DNA from: Stenotrophomonas mori
Lineage (GTDB): Bacteria > Pseudomonadota > Gammaproteobacteria > Xanthomonadales > Xanthomonadaceae
Length of the DNA stretch: 64,000 nucleotides
Direction of reading: 5' to 3'
Assembly (NCBI RefSeq): GCF_023556335.1
Contig: NZ_JAIKTS010000002.1
Coordinates: forward strand, 186,001 to 250,000
The notes under the pieces were generated by a model. That model did no database searches. It was given only the letters and a program-made list of their open reading frames with translations, and was not told where the DNA came from. The translations under genes were made by a program, and so were the position numbers. Shown piece after piece: positions 40,908-48,722 of this stretch (within the stretch, counting starts at the first letter, position 1; the number at the start of each line of letters is the position of its first letter).

Positions 40908-42110
40908 CTAGCGGCCGCCGCGCCTGCCCTCCGCCAGCCAGCGCAGGCCCAGCAGGCACAGCGCCGGCATCGCCAGCGCCTGCACCAGCAGCGGGCGCAC
41001 ACTGTCGCCTCCCAGCCATACGATCCACAGGGTGCCCAGCCCCGTCACCAGCAGGCTCTGGAGGGCGTAGTACAGCGCGACCGCGGTTCCGGCATGGTCG
41101 CCGGATCCGGCGAGCGCCCCCTCGGCGGTGACCGACACCATCAGCACGATGCCGGCGGCGATCCCCCACATCGGCACCACGACCGAAACGAACGAAGGGG
41201 GCATCGTCGCGGCACACAGGCCCAGCGCGATCGCACCCGCCATGACCAGCAACGCGCCCCGGCCACAGCAGCCGGCCACTCCCCAGCGGCCGGCCGCGCG
41301 GCCGGCCAGCCGGGTGACCGCGACCATCACCAGCGCCACCGACGCGAACGCCAGGCTGAACGCCATCCGCGACAGGCCGGCGCCCGTCATCAGCAGCCGC
41401 GGGGCGATCGAGAAGAACACGAAGAAGCTGCCCATCGCCGCGCTGAAGCCCAGCGTGTAGACCCAGAACGCCCGCCTGTGCAGGACCGCGCCCCATGCCG
41501 GTGGCCGCCGCGGGCCCGCTGGCGGCCGCGTCTCGCTCCAGCGCGGCCATGCCCGGCCTACCGCGATGGCTCCGAGCGCCCCCAGTGCGGCGAAGATCCC
41601 GCGCCATCCCAGGCCCAGGGCGAGGGCCGCCCCCAGGATCGGCCCCAGGGCCGGCACGAAGGCCAGGATCGCGCTGAACAGGCCATAGACCGTGCGGCCC
41701 TGCGGCGTGTCGGCGTACACATCGCGCACCGTGGCGAAAGTGGCGACCAGCGCGGCCGAGGCACCCAGCGCCTGCAGCACGCGCAGCCCCAGGAACACCC
41801 CGCCGGTATGCGCCAGGGCGAGGGCGAACGACGCCAGCGTGAACAGCAGCGCGCCTCCCAGCAGTACCGGCCGGCGGCCACAGCGGTCGGACAGCGGCCC
41901 GAACAGCAGCTGGCCGGTGCCCAGCACCAGCAGGTAGCTGCTCAGCGTCAACTGGACCAGCGTCGCCGACGTGCCCAGCGCGGCCGGCATGTGCGGGATC
42001 ACCGGCAGGTAGATGTCCATCGCCAGCGAGGCCAGCAGATCGAACGGGACCATCAGCAGCAGCGCCGACGGCAGCGGGTGGGCCCAGGAACGGGCCGGAT
42101 GAACAGGCAT
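40908..42110 (-). CDS. CmlA/FloR-like MFS drug exporter (phenicol-type family)
   Basis: 400 residues, twelve-helix MFS of the DHA1 group. Several blocks closely recall CmlA/FloR: SALLLMVPFDLLASLAMDIYLPVIP at the start (motif D1 Asp), GQLLFGPLSDRCGRRPVLL (motif A), and LRVLQALGASAALVATFATVRDVYA followed by YGLFSAILAFVPALGPI. Later blocks are FWVYTLGFSAAMGSFFVFFS and RWGVAGC. Such proteins export chloramphenicol and florfenicol by proton exchange. Drug range here is inferred, and chromosomal Bcr/CflA relatives are the alternative. ATG 42110 follows a strong ACGGAGG ribosome site. The 130 bases upstream hold a possible leader peptide and perfect hairpin. Confidence 0.85.
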   Translation of the reverse strand: MPVHPARSWAHPLPSALLLMVPFDLLASLAMDIYLPVIPHMPAALGTSATLVQLTLSSYLLVLGTGQLLFGPLSDRCGRRPVLLGGALLFTLASFALALAHTGGVFLGLRVLQALGASAALVATFATVRDVYADTPQGRTVYGLFSAILAFVPALGPILGAALALGLGWRGIFAALGALGAIAVGRAWPRWSETRPPAGPRRPPAWGAVLHRRAFWVYTLGFSAAMGSFFVFFSIAPRLLMTGAGLSRMAFSLAFASVALVMVAVTRLAGRAAGRWGVAGCCGRGALLVMAGAIALGLCAATMPPSFVSVVVPMWGIAAGIVLMVSVTAEGALAGSGDHAGTAVALYYALQSLLVTGLGTLWIVWLGGDSVRPLLVQALAMPALCLLGLRWLAEGRRGGR

Positions 42111-42180
42111 GGCGAAACCTCCGTACGGACATGCGATCCGACGGCGGCGCGTGGTGCGATCTGGAAGAACAGCAGCGGCC

Positions 42181-42210
42181 GCCGCAACAACAGCAGAGCG
42201 TTGTTGCGGC
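42181..42210 (-). promoter_or_regulatory. Perfect 11-bp hairpin in the exporter leader
   Basis: GCCGCAACAAC (42181-42191) and GTTGTTGCGGC (42200-42210) pair without mismatch around an 8-base loop. On the minus strand it begins directly after the TAA of a nine-codon frame and ends 70 bases before the exporter ATG. It has no T-tract, so simple termination is unlikely. Its place after a short leader frame suggests attenuation. Confidence 0.55.
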
Positions 42211-42240
42211 TTAGCGGACTGCGAGCGGGTCGGCTCCCAT
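42211..42240 (-). CDS. Possible nine-residue leader peptide of the exporter gene
   Basis: ATG 42240 to TAA 42211 encodes MGADPLAVR. GGGA about ten bases upstream is a weak ribosome site. The stop touches the first base of the 11-bp hairpin. In cmlA, a nine-codon leader on which the drug stalls the ribosome controls translation of the exporter. The same arrangement here is suggestive, but the hairpin does not cover the exporter's own ribosome site, so the mechanism would have to differ. Confidence 0.3.
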   Translation of the reverse strand: MGADPLAVR

Positions 42241-42304
42241 CAGTACGGTCCCGTGCGCGGTAGTGCGCCGGCGCAGTGTAGCGCAGGCCGCGGCGGTGAC
42301 CGCG

Positions 42305-44494
42305 CTACAGCACCGTCAGGTGCGCGTACGCCATCACCAGCCACTTGCTGCCGGCGTCGGCGAACTCCACCTGCACGCGCGCATGCGCACCGGTGCCCTC
42401 GTAGTCGGTGACCATGCCCTCGCCGAACTTGGGATGGTTGACCAGTGCGCCGAGCCTGACCGGCGGCGCCTCGACCGCGGCATGCCCCATGACGCGGCTG
42501 GTGCCCAGCGAGGCCGGCCGCGAGACCTGCACCTTCGGACGCACTTCATTCAGCAGTTCGCGGGGAATCTCGCGCAGGAAGCGCGAGGGCAGGCTGTAGT
42601 TGTCCTGGCCGTGGATGCGCCGCGATTCGGCATAGCCGAGCAGCAGCTTCTGCCGCGCGCGGGTGATACCGACATAGGCCAGGCGGCGCTCTTCCTCCAG
42701 CCGCCCGCTTTCCTCGAGCGAACGGGCGCCGGGGAACAGGCCCTCCTCCAGGCCGGCCAGGAACACCAGCGGGAACTCCAGGCCCTTGGCCGAATGCAGG
42801 GTCATCAGCTGCACCCCGTCCTCGCCGGCCTGGGCCTGGCCTTCACCGGCCTCCAGCGACGCGTAGGACAGGAACGCGACCAGTTCGCTCATGTCGGCGG
42901 CGCCTTCCTCGTCCTCCTCGCGCTGGATGAAGCGCGAGGCCACCGATACGAGTTCGTCGAGGTTGTCGCTGCGCGATTCCGAATCCAGCGCGTTGCGGCT
43001 TTCCTTGCCCCAGTGTTCGCGCAGCGCCGAGCGCAGCAGGACGTGGTCGATGCGTTCGGCCAGGGTCATCCGTGCGGTCTCCACGCCGATCTGCTGCACC
43101 AGGTTGGCGAAGCCGGCCAGCGCGTTCTTCGCGCGCGCCGTCAGCGTGCTCTCCTGGGTGGCGAGCATCGTCGCCTCCCACAGCGACAGCGCCTGCGCGC
43201 GGGCGATGCGCCGCACTTCGTCCAGGGTGCGCTCGCCGATGCCGCGCGCCGGGGTGTTCACCGCGCGCTCGAACGCGGCGTCGTCGTTGCGGTTGGCCAG
43301 CAGGCGCAGGTAGGCCAGCGCGTCCTTGACCTCGGCGCGCTCGAAGAAGCGCATGCCGCCGTACACCCGGTAGGGCACCTGCTCGGCCAGCAGGACCTCT
43401 TCGAACGCGCGCGACTGCGCGTTGCTGCGGTAGAGCACGGCGATGTCGCCATAGCTGCCGCCGTCGCGTACCCATTGCTTCGCGCGCTCGACCAGGTAGC
43501 GCGCTTCGTCCATCTCGTTGTAGGCCGCGTACAGGTCGATCGGCTCGCCATCGCCGCTGTCGGTCCACAGCTGCTTGCCGATGCGGTCGGGGTTGTGCGC
43601 GATGACCGCATTGGCGGCGTTGAGGATGTTGGCGCTGGAACGGTAGTTCTGCTCCAGGCGGATGGTCTGCGCGCCCGGGAAGTCCTTGAGGAAGCGCTGC
43701 ACGTTCTCGACCTTGGCGCCGCGCCAGCCGTAGATGGCCTGGTCGTCGTCGCCGACCACGAACACGTTGCCCGAGTCGCCGGCCAGCACCCGCACGAACG
43801 CGTACTGGATGGCGTTGGTGTCCTGGAACTCGTCGACCAGGATCTCGCGGAAGCGGGCGCGGTAATGCGCCAGCAGCGCCGGGCTGTCGCGCAGCAGCTC
43901 GTGCGCGCGCAGCAGCAGCTCGGCGAAATCCACCAGCCCCGCGCGGTCGCAGCGCACCTGGTACTCGGCATAGGCCTGGCGCATGGTCTCCAGCCACGCA
44001 TCATGCGGTTCGGGCTGGATGTGCTGCGGGCGGCGGCCTTCGTCCTTCTGCTGGTTGATCCACCAGGCGACCTGCTTGGGCGGGAACTTGCCGTCGTCCA
44101 GCTCCAGTCCCTGCACCACCCGCTTGACCAGCCGCAGCTGGTCGTCCGAGTCCATCACCTGGAACGCCTCGGGCAGCCCGGCATCGGACCAGTGCAGCCG
44201 CAGCAGCCGGTGCGCCAACCCGTGGAAGGTGCCGATCCACATGCCCCGCGCGCCGTTGCGCAGCTGCAGGTCGATGCGGTGGCGCATCTCGCCGGCGGCC
44301 TTGTTGGTGAAGGTCACCGCGAAGATGCCGTGGGTCGGCACCCCCTGCACTTCGTTGAGCCAGGCGATGCGGTGGGTGAGTACGCGGGTCTTGCCGGAAC
44401 CGGCGCCGGCCAGGATCAGGTAATGGCCGGGGGGGGCGGAGACGGCCTCGCGCTGCGCTGGATTGAGCGCGTCGAGCAGGTGGGAGACATCCAT
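42305..44494 (-). CDS. uvrD: DNA helicase II
   Basis: 729 residues, the usual UvrD length. Superfamily 1 motifs are in order: AGAGSGKT 29-36 (motif I), FAVTFTNKAAGEM (Ia), ILVDEFQDTN (II), VVGDDDQAIYGWRGA (III), RLEQNYRS (IV), LMTLHSAKGLEFPLVFLAGLEEG (V) and RRLAYVGITRARQ (VI). The C-terminus ends in the Tudor-like RLGALVNHPKFGEGMVTDYEGTG domain that contacts RNA polymerase in UvrD. It unwinds DNA 3'-5' in mismatch and nucleotide-excision repair. ATG 44494 follows TAAAAT by exactly six bases, with no Shine-Dalgarno. Confidence 0.95.
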   Translation of the reverse strand: MDVSHLLDALNPAQREAVSAPPGHYLILAGAGSGKTRVLTHRIAWLNEVQGVPTHGIFAVTFTNKAAGEMRHRIDLQLRNGARGMWIGTFHGLAHRLLRLHWSDAGLPEAFQVMDSDDQLRLVKRVVQGLELDDGKFPPKQVAWWINQQKDEGRRPQHIQPEPHDAWLETMRQAYAEYQVRCDRAGLVDFAELLLRAHELLRDSPALLAHYRARFREILVDEFQDTNAIQYAFVRVLAGDSGNVFVVGDDDQAIYGWRGAKVENVQRFLKDFPGAQTIRLEQNYRSSANILNAANAVIAHNPDRIGKQLWTDSGDGEPIDLYAAYNEMDEARYLVERAKQWVRDGGSYGDIAVLYRSNAQSRAFEEVLLAEQVPYRVYGGMRFFERAEVKDALAYLRLLANRNDDAAFERAVNTPARGIGERTLDEVRRIARAQALSLWEATMLATQESTLTARAKNALAGFANLVQQIGVETARMTLAERIDHVLLRSALREHWGKESRNALDSESRSDNLDELVSVASRFIQREEDEEGAADMSELVAFLSYASLEAGEGQAQAGEDGVQLMTLHSAKGLEFPLVFLAGLEEGLFPGARSLEESGRLEEERRLAYVGITRARQKLLLGYAESRRIHGQDNYSLPSRFLREIPRELLNEVRPKVQVSRPASLGTSRVMGHAAVEAPPVRLGALVNHPKFGEGMVTDYEGTGAHARVQVEFADAGSKWLVMAYAHLTVL

Positions 44495-44500
44495 GCCGGC

Positions 44501-44506
44501 ATTTTA
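44501..44506 (-). promoter_or_regulatory. -10-like hexamer of uvrD (leaderless arrangement)
   Basis: TAAAAT on the minus strand, then six bases (GCCGGC), then the uvrD ATG. The hexamer overlaps the TAA of the rhombosortase gene, so uvrD can be transcribed on its own at the end of the upstream gene. Confidence 0.55.
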
Positions 44507-45100
44507 GTGCCTGTTGCCGGCGGCGGGGCCCATCAGGGACCGCACGGCCCCGCTGGCAGCCACCCAGAGCACGCCCCAGGCCGCTCCCAGGCGGTGCGCC
44601 AGGGTGACCACCGCGATGTCGCGCCAGGGACCGCCGGCGGCCGCTTCCCAGGCCAGCTTGAACGCCAGCAGCAGCAACAGGCCCGCGGCCACGGCACCGC
44701 CACGCCGCAGCAGCACGATCACCAGTACGCCGTGCAGCAGGCCGGACATGCCGGCGTACCACTGCAGCGTCGGTTGCAGCGCCATCAGCGCCAGCGAGAT
44801 CACCGGCATGCCGGCCACGGCGCCGACCCCGATCTCCGGGACGATCCGCTGCCGTGCCGCCACCGCGACAATCACCAGCAGCGCGGCCAGGTTGAGCGCC
44901 GCATGCGTCGCGTCCAGGTGCAGCAGGTGGCCGCTCCACAGGCGCCAGGCCTGGCCCTGCGCCAGGCCGTCGCGGTCCAGCAGCAGCGCATCGAAGACCG
45001 GCGGCCAGCGCAGCGCCAGCACGCTGGCCAGCGCCGGCAGCAGGATCAGCGCCGCCGCAACAGCAGCAGCCCGGCCCCGGCCAGCAGCACCAGTTCCCAT
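44504..45100 (-). CDS. rrtA: Rhombosortase (rhomboid-family intramembrane protease)
   Basis: 198 residues from ATG 45100 (MGTGAAGRGRAAAV); ATG 45133 is an alternative with larger overlap into the upstream gene. About six membrane helices. The rhombosortase/rhomboid elements are present: WRLWSGHLLHLDATHAALNLAAL with the His/Asn pair near 66 and 70, WYAGMSGLLHG with the nucleophile Ser near 119, and VTLAHRLGAAWG with the catalytic His near 169. The family cleaves GlyGly-CTERM tails in the inner membrane. The gene overlaps the 3' end of a gene encoding exactly such a tail, making substrate assignment strong. Confidence 0.87.
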   Translation of the reverse strand: MGTGAAGRGRAAAVAAALILLPALASVLALRWPPVFDALLLDRDGLAQGQAWRLWSGHLLHLDATHAALNLAALLVIVAVAARQRIVPEIGVGAVAGMPVISLALMALQPTLQWYAGMSGLLHGVLVIVLLRRGGAVAAGLLLLLAFKLAWEAAAGGPWRDIAVVTLAHRLGAAWGVLWVAASGAVRSLMGPAAGNRH

Positions 45101-45912
45101 CCGCGCACGCTCCCGCCACCGCCGCGGCGCCACTCACCGCCGGAGCGGCGGTCCACCAGCTTCACCTGGCCTTCCTCGCGGGCACGCACCGCGAAGTCGG
45201 CGATCGCCGTGTCCAGGTTGGTGGTCATCTGCCCCATCGCCGCGGTGAAACTCTCGCCCGCCAGGCGCCCCTGGACCTCGTCCACGCGCACCGCGGTGGA
45301 GCCGGCATCGCGCTGGTCGGTGCCCGGCGCGCGGAACAGCAGCGCGCGGCTGGCGACATCGAAGACCGACGTATCGACGAAGGTGCTGACCTGGTTGCGG
45401 TTGCCGTGGATCGTGTAGGCGCCCACCAGCGTCCAGTACAGCAGCGACGCCGCGTTCTGGTCGGTGCGCACGATCTGGTCGTAGGAGACCAGCGCCACCA
45501 GGTCCACGCCATGCATGCGCGCCACCTGCTCCAGGTTGTCGAACCCGCCGCCGGGCCGCAGGTACTGGCCCGGGATCACTTCGATCCGCTCGATGAACGG
45601 CTGCTCCTTGAAGGTGCTGCGCACCTTCTCCAGCAACGCGCTCTGCTCGGCCGGGCCGACCCCCATCGGATCGTTGCGCGAGGGCACGAACATCAGCCCG
45701 ACCCGCGCCGGCAGCCGCACCTGCGGCGTGGCGCTCTCGTCGGCCGGCTTGAACGCCTCGCCCTTGGGATACAGGTAGTCCACCACGCTGCTGGAAACGC
45801 CGCGGCGCTGGCCGCCGTCGAACAGCGTGGCGCAGCCGGCCAGCAGCAGCACCAGGGCCGCGGCCGCACCCACACGCATCCGCGCACGCAGCGCTCCGTC
45901 CTTACTTCGCAT
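45046..45912 (-). CDS. Rhombotarget lipoprotein (GlyGly-CTERM substrate of rhombosortase)
   Basis: 288 residues from ATG 45912 (MRSKDGALRARMRV) with GGGAGAC as ribosome site. The N-terminus is a lipoprotein signal with LAGC (Cys 27). The mature part has VGLMFVPSRNDPMGVGPAEQSALLEKVR, FDNLEQVARMHGVDLVALVSYDQIV and YWTLVGAYTIHGNRNQVSTFVDTSVFDV. The C-terminus ends GGGGSVRGWELVLLAGAGLLLLRRR: a Gly run, a membrane helix and a basic end, that is a GlyGly-CTERM sorting tail. It would be cleaved by the rhombosortase encoded next. A lipid at the N-terminus and a processed C-terminus suggest outer-membrane or surface delivery by type II secretion (family knowledge). Confidence 0.87.
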   Translation of the reverse strand: MRSKDGALRARMRVGAAAALVLLLAGCATLFDGGQRRGVSSSVVDYLYPKGEAFKPADESATPQVRLPARVGLMFVPSRNDPMGVGPAEQSALLEKVRSTFKEQPFIERIEVIPGQYLRPGGGFDNLEQVARMHGVDLVALVSYDQIVRTDQNAASLLYWTLVGAYTIHGNRNQVSTFVDTSVFDVASRALLFRAPGTDQRDAGSTAVRVDEVQGRLAGESFTAAMGQMTTNLDTAIADFAVRAREEGQVKLVDRRSGGEWRRGGGGSVRGWELVLLAGAGLLLLRRR

Positions 45913-45937
45913 ACCTGTCTCCCGATGTGGTCGCGGC

Positions 45938-45943
45938 ACTATA
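45938..45943 (-). promoter_or_regulatory. -10-like hexamer of the rhombotarget lipoprotein gene
   Basis: TATAGT on the minus strand lies 25 bases before ATG 45912 and overlaps the end of the preceding gene. The short leader contains GGGAGAC as ribosome site. The -35 is unclear. Confidence 0.45.
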
Positions 45944-47324
45944 CGCGCGCGGCCAGTGCGGCGGCAGCCTGCGCCGCCTGGCCGCGCAGCTCGGGAATGG
46001 CCAGGCTCTCCCACAGGCCGCCGATGCGCAGGCTGCCGACGATGCGCACGCGCGGCTCGACGCGGCCATCGGCGGCGACCAGCTCGCCGTCGGCGGTGCT
46101 GTCGATGCCGATGCCGTGCGGCCCCGGGCGCGCGATGCCGCTGCCCAGCATCTGCTGCAGCAACGGGTTGCGCATGGCCTGGGCGCGCATCTCCACGCCG
46201 GTGGCATTGATGACGCAGCGCACGTCCAGCTGGAAGGGGCGCCGCCGGGCATCAAACGCCGTCAAGCGCACGCAGGCGCCTTCGGCGACCGCGCTGTCCA
46301 GCCGGCCACGGTGCAGGTGCAGGCGCCCCTGCGCGCGCATTGCCAGCAGGCTGGCATGCACCGGCACGGCGATGCGGTGCCGGTGCACGTCCCAGTAGCG
46401 CACCGCATGGCGCAGGAAACGCCGCTGGTCCTGCACCGACAGCGACTGCCACAGCGCCTGGCCCAGCGGGCGGATGCGGTCCATCACGCTCTGCCACGGA
46501 ATACCGTGCCGGGCGGCCTCCGCGGCATGGCGGCGCAGCGTACGCACGCGCTGCCGCAGGGTCATGGCCAGCAGCGGTTGCGGATCGTAGCCGGCCGCCG
46601 GGCCGGCCGCGTGCGGCAGCGGCAGCAGCGCGTGGCGCGACAGCACATGCACCTGGCCGCGGTGCCCCGCCGCGGCCAGCGACACCACGCAGTCGGCCAT
46701 GCTCAGCCCGGAGCCGACGATCGCCACGTCGGCATCGGCGGGAATCTCCCGCACCGCCTCGACCTCCCAGGCATCGATGCAACGGCCGGCAGGCAACGAC
46801 GACACGCCGCGGGCCGGCAGCGGACGCAGGGCGTTGCCGGTGCACACCGCCACCGCGGCGGCCCGCAACGGCGGGCCGGATGCCAACTGCAGGGTGATGC
46901 CCTCCTCCCCTGCCGCCATCGCCGTCACCCGCTCGCCACGCACCTCCAGCCGCGCCGGGCTGGCCGCCACCGCCTGCTGCAGGCGGTGGCGCAGGTAGGC
47001 GGCATAGTGCAGCCGGGGAACGAAACGCGCCGCCAGCGCCTCGCGGTCGCTGTCGGGAAACGCACCGCTCTCGAGCAGGTAGTCGAGGAAATCGTCGGGG
47101 CGGTCGGGGAAGCCGCTCATCTTGCCGGCCGGCACGTTCAACAGGTGCCCGGGATCGCGGGTGGCGTAGGCGATCCCATGCCCCAGCGGCAGCCGCGGCT
47201 CCAGGATCACCAGGCGCAGGCCGTCGCGGGCGCCGTGCAGCGCGCCGATGGCCGTCAGCAGGCCGCTGGCGCCGCCGCCGATGATGGCGAGGTCGCAGAC
47301 CTGCGGCTGGTCGAAAGCTGTCAT
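45939..47324 (-). CDS. FAD/NAD(P)-binding oxidoreductase (NAD_binding_9 type)
   Basis: 461 residues from ATG 47324 (MTAFDQPQVCDLAIIGGGASGLLTA). The N-terminal GGGASG is the FAD Rossmann turn (IIGGGASGLL near 13-22). Later blocks are GIAYATRDPGHLLNVPAGKMSGFPDRPDDF, a second dinucleotide fold DVAIVGSGLSMADCVVSL, and CVINATGVEM. This matches the YdhS/HcaD-like family of uncharacterised flavoproteins that resemble flavin monooxygenases. Substrate unknown. The ATG lies six bases after TACAAT without a Shine-Dalgarno. The open frame to 47420 adds non-conserved residues. Confidence 0.83.
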   Translation of the reverse strand: MTAFDQPQVCDLAIIGGGASGLLTAIGALHGARDGLRLVILEPRLPLGHGIAYATRDPGHLLNVPAGKMSGFPDRPDDFLDYLLESGAFPDSDREALAARFVPRLHYAAYLRHRLQQAVAASPARLEVRGERVTAMAAGEEGITLQLASGPPLRAAAVAVCTGNALRPLPARGVSSLPAGRCIDAWEVEAVREIPADADVAIVGSGLSMADCVVSLAAAGHRGQVHVLSRHALLPLPHAAGPAAGYDPQPLLAMTLRQRVRTLRRHAAEAARHGIPWQSVMDRIRPLGQALWQSLSVQDQRRFLRHAVRYWDVHRHRIAVPVHASLLAMRAQGRLHLHRGRLDSAVAEGACVRLTAFDARRRPFQLDVRCVINATGVEMRAQAMRNPLLQQMLGSGIARPGPHGIGIDSTADGELVAADGRVEPRVRIVGSLRIGGLWESLAIPELRGQAAQAAAALAARV

Positions 47325-47330
47325 GGGCCG

Positions 47331-47336
47331 ATTGTA
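47331..47336 (-). promoter_or_regulatory. -10-like hexamer of the FAD-binding protein gene (leaderless arrangement)
   Basis: TACAAT on the minus strand, then CGGCCC, then ATG 47324. The six-base spacing and lack of ribosome site match hemF, polA, uvrD and rsmG. Confidence 0.5.
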
Positions 47337-47421
47337 GGGGATGCCGCCGCCCGCGCCTGATGCCACCGGCACATGTGCTGATGGGCGCGCCCCATGGCGC
47401 CTGTCATGCGCCTGAAACACG

Positions 47422-47443
47422 GAACCCGCCTTGCGGCGGGTTC
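47422..47443 (-). terminator. Terminator hairpin after rpmG
   Basis: GAACCCGCC (47422-47430) pairs perfectly with GGCGGGTTC (47435-47443) around a 4-base loop, 34 bases past the rpmG stop on the minus strand. A short CGTGTTTC follows instead of a real T-run. Confidence 0.6.
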
Positions 47444-47477
47444 GGCGTCGAACGGCGGGAACAGCAATCCGCGTGGA

Positions 47478-47642
47478 TTACTTGATCTTGCCTTCCTTGT
47501 ACAACACGTGCTTGCGGACCACCGGGTCGTACTTCAGGAATTCCATCTTCCCGGGGGTGTTCTTCTTGTTCTTGTCCGTGGTGTAGAAGTGGCCGGTACC
47601 GGCCGAGGAAATCATACGGACCTTGTCGCGCTTGCCTGCCAT
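47478..47642 (-). CDS. rpmG: 50S ribosomal protein L33
   Basis: 54 residues read directly from the sequence: it starts [20 protein letters not shown] and ends [38 protein letters not shown] and [14 protein letters not shown] are the L33 core of proteobacteria. It lacks the zinc-binding Cys pairs of the C+ form, so this is the zinc-free type. It follows rpmB by 13 bases and is co-transcribed with it. It is too short for a 60-residue ORF cut-off. Confidence 0.95.
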   Translation of the reverse strand: MAGKRDKVRMISSAGTGHFYTTDKNKKNTPGKMEFLKYDPVVRKHVLYKEGKIK

Positions 47643-47655
47643 GATGGTTTACTCC

Positions 47656-47892
47656 TCAGACCTTTTCGCCGCGGGCACGCAGCTCAGCCAGAACGGAATC
47701 GATGCCGTTCTTGTCGATGGTGCGCAACGCATGCGCGGAAACACGAAGCTTGACCCAGCGGTTCTCGCTGGCGACCCAGAAACGGCGCTCGTGCAGGTTC
47801 GGCTGGAAGCGGCGACGGGTCTTGTTGTTGGCGTGCGAGACGTTGTTACCCGTCTGCACCTTCTTGCCGGAAACTTGGCAAACTCGGGACAT
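47656..47892 (-). CDS. rpmB: 50S ribosomal protein L28
   Basis: 78 residues from ATG 47892 ([26 protein letters not shown]...). Family features are SRVCQVTGKxxxxGNNVSHxxNKTRRRFxPNL, [13 protein letters not shown] and the basic C-terminus. The second Cys of zinc-type L28 is absent (VSGKKV), matching the usual gammaproteobacterial form. It is first gene of rpmB-rpmG. A promoter with TTGCCA and CATAAT at 17-bp spacing lies about 160 bases upstream, giving a long untranslated leader. Confidence 0.95.
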   Translation of the reverse strand: MSRVCQVSGKKVQTGNNVSHANNKTRRRFQPNLHERRFWVASENRWVKLRVSAHALRTIDKNGIDSVLAELRARGEKV

Positions 47893-48050
47893 TGCGCACC
47901 TCGGTAATGTCGGTTGTCTCTTCCTTGGCCAGGAAGAGGGCGGCCCCGGCGGTGGTCCGCCGCACGTCACGGGAATCGGTCGCGCCGCGGGGCGGCCGGG
48001 CGACGTGCTGCCGGCCACCGACCCGGATTCCCGGGCACAGCGAGCCGCGT

Positions 48051-48079
48051 ATTATGCGGCCGGGCCGCTCTCCTGGCAA
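48051..48079 (-). promoter_or_regulatory. Promoter of rpmB-rpmG
   Basis: On the minus strand TTGCCA (48079-48074), a 17-base spacer and CATAAT (48056-48051) make the best sigma-70 promoter seen in the window. Transcription would start near 48044, giving a leader of about 150 nt before rpmB. It lies just upstream of the lipoprotein gene's stop region (48097). Confidence 0.65.
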
Positions 48080-48096
48080 GCGCGCCTTACGGGCGC

Positions 48097-48663
48097 TCAG
48101 TCGCCCAGCAGCCGGCCGGCGATCTCCAGGGCCCGCAGCGGCTCCAGGAGCGGCGCTCCGCCCGCCGCCCCGGCCCCGGCCTGGTTGACCATCAGCACTT
48201 CGGCATCGGCCAGGGCCAGCCAGAACGTCACCGCGGTTCCGCCGGCATCGGCCTGCGTGCGGATCGCGGCGGTGCCGCCCCGGGCCGCGAACGCCGGCAC
48301 CGGCACCGGGCTGATCCCGGCACCGGCCGGCGAGCCGTCATCGACCGGTACCGGCGCCATCCCGGGCGCCACCCGCGCCTGCAGGCTGAACGAACGCCCG
48401 GCCTGCCTGTCCCACCAGGCGCATTCGAGGCTGCCGGCCGTCTGCCCGGCCCCGGCCGCTACCCGCTCCATGCCGTTGACCAGGTCGCCCAGCACCCCGC
48501 CCAGGCGGTCGCAGTCGGCGATGGCCAAGCGCGACACCGTCGCCGGCGCGGCCACGGGCGCCGGATCCCGGCCCGGATCCGGATCGCCGGCGCCGCCCTG
48601 CGGAAAGCAGCCGGCCAGCGGCAACAGCAGTACAGCCGGACCCCACCTGCGGACCCCATGCAT
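48097..48663 (-). CDS. Hypothetical lipoprotein
   Basis: 188 residues from ATG 48663 (MHGVRRWGPAVLLLPLAGCFP), with AGGGAGAAGGGG as ribosome site. The lipobox is LAGC (Cys 19). A Pro/Ala/Asp-rich linker leads to a domain with VSRLAIADCDRLGGVLGDLVNGMER, LECAWWDRQAGRSFSLQARV and VTFWLALADAEVLMVNQAG. The three Cys after the lipidated one may form disulfides. I do not recognise the family. It is probably a periplasm-facing envelope protein. Confidence 0.7.
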   Translation of the reverse strand: MHGVRRWGPAVLLLPLAGCFPQGGAGDPDPGRDPAPVAAPATVSRLAIADCDRLGGVLGDLVNGMERVAAGAGQTAGSLECAWWDRQAGRSFSLQARVAPGMAPVPVDDGSPAGAGISPVPVPAFAARGGTAAIRTQADAGGTAVTFWLALADAEVLMVNQAGAGAAGGAPLLEPLRALEIAGRLLGD

Positions 48664-48722
48664 CCCCTTCTCCCTTGCCGCGCGGACCCTCCGCGCACCG
48701 TCCGCGCGATGATAGCGCCCGC

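Noticed and set aside
42181-42210. Perfect hairpin upstream of the exporter as an ordinary terminator
   Set aside because: No T-run follows on either strand, and uvrD, the gene reading toward it, already ended at 42305. A leader role fits its place better.
42263-45418. 1051-codon plus-strand open frame opposite uvrD and the rhombosortase gene
   Set aside because: Composition is Gln/His/Arg-rich with no family motif, while the minus strand encodes complete UvrD motifs in the same bases.
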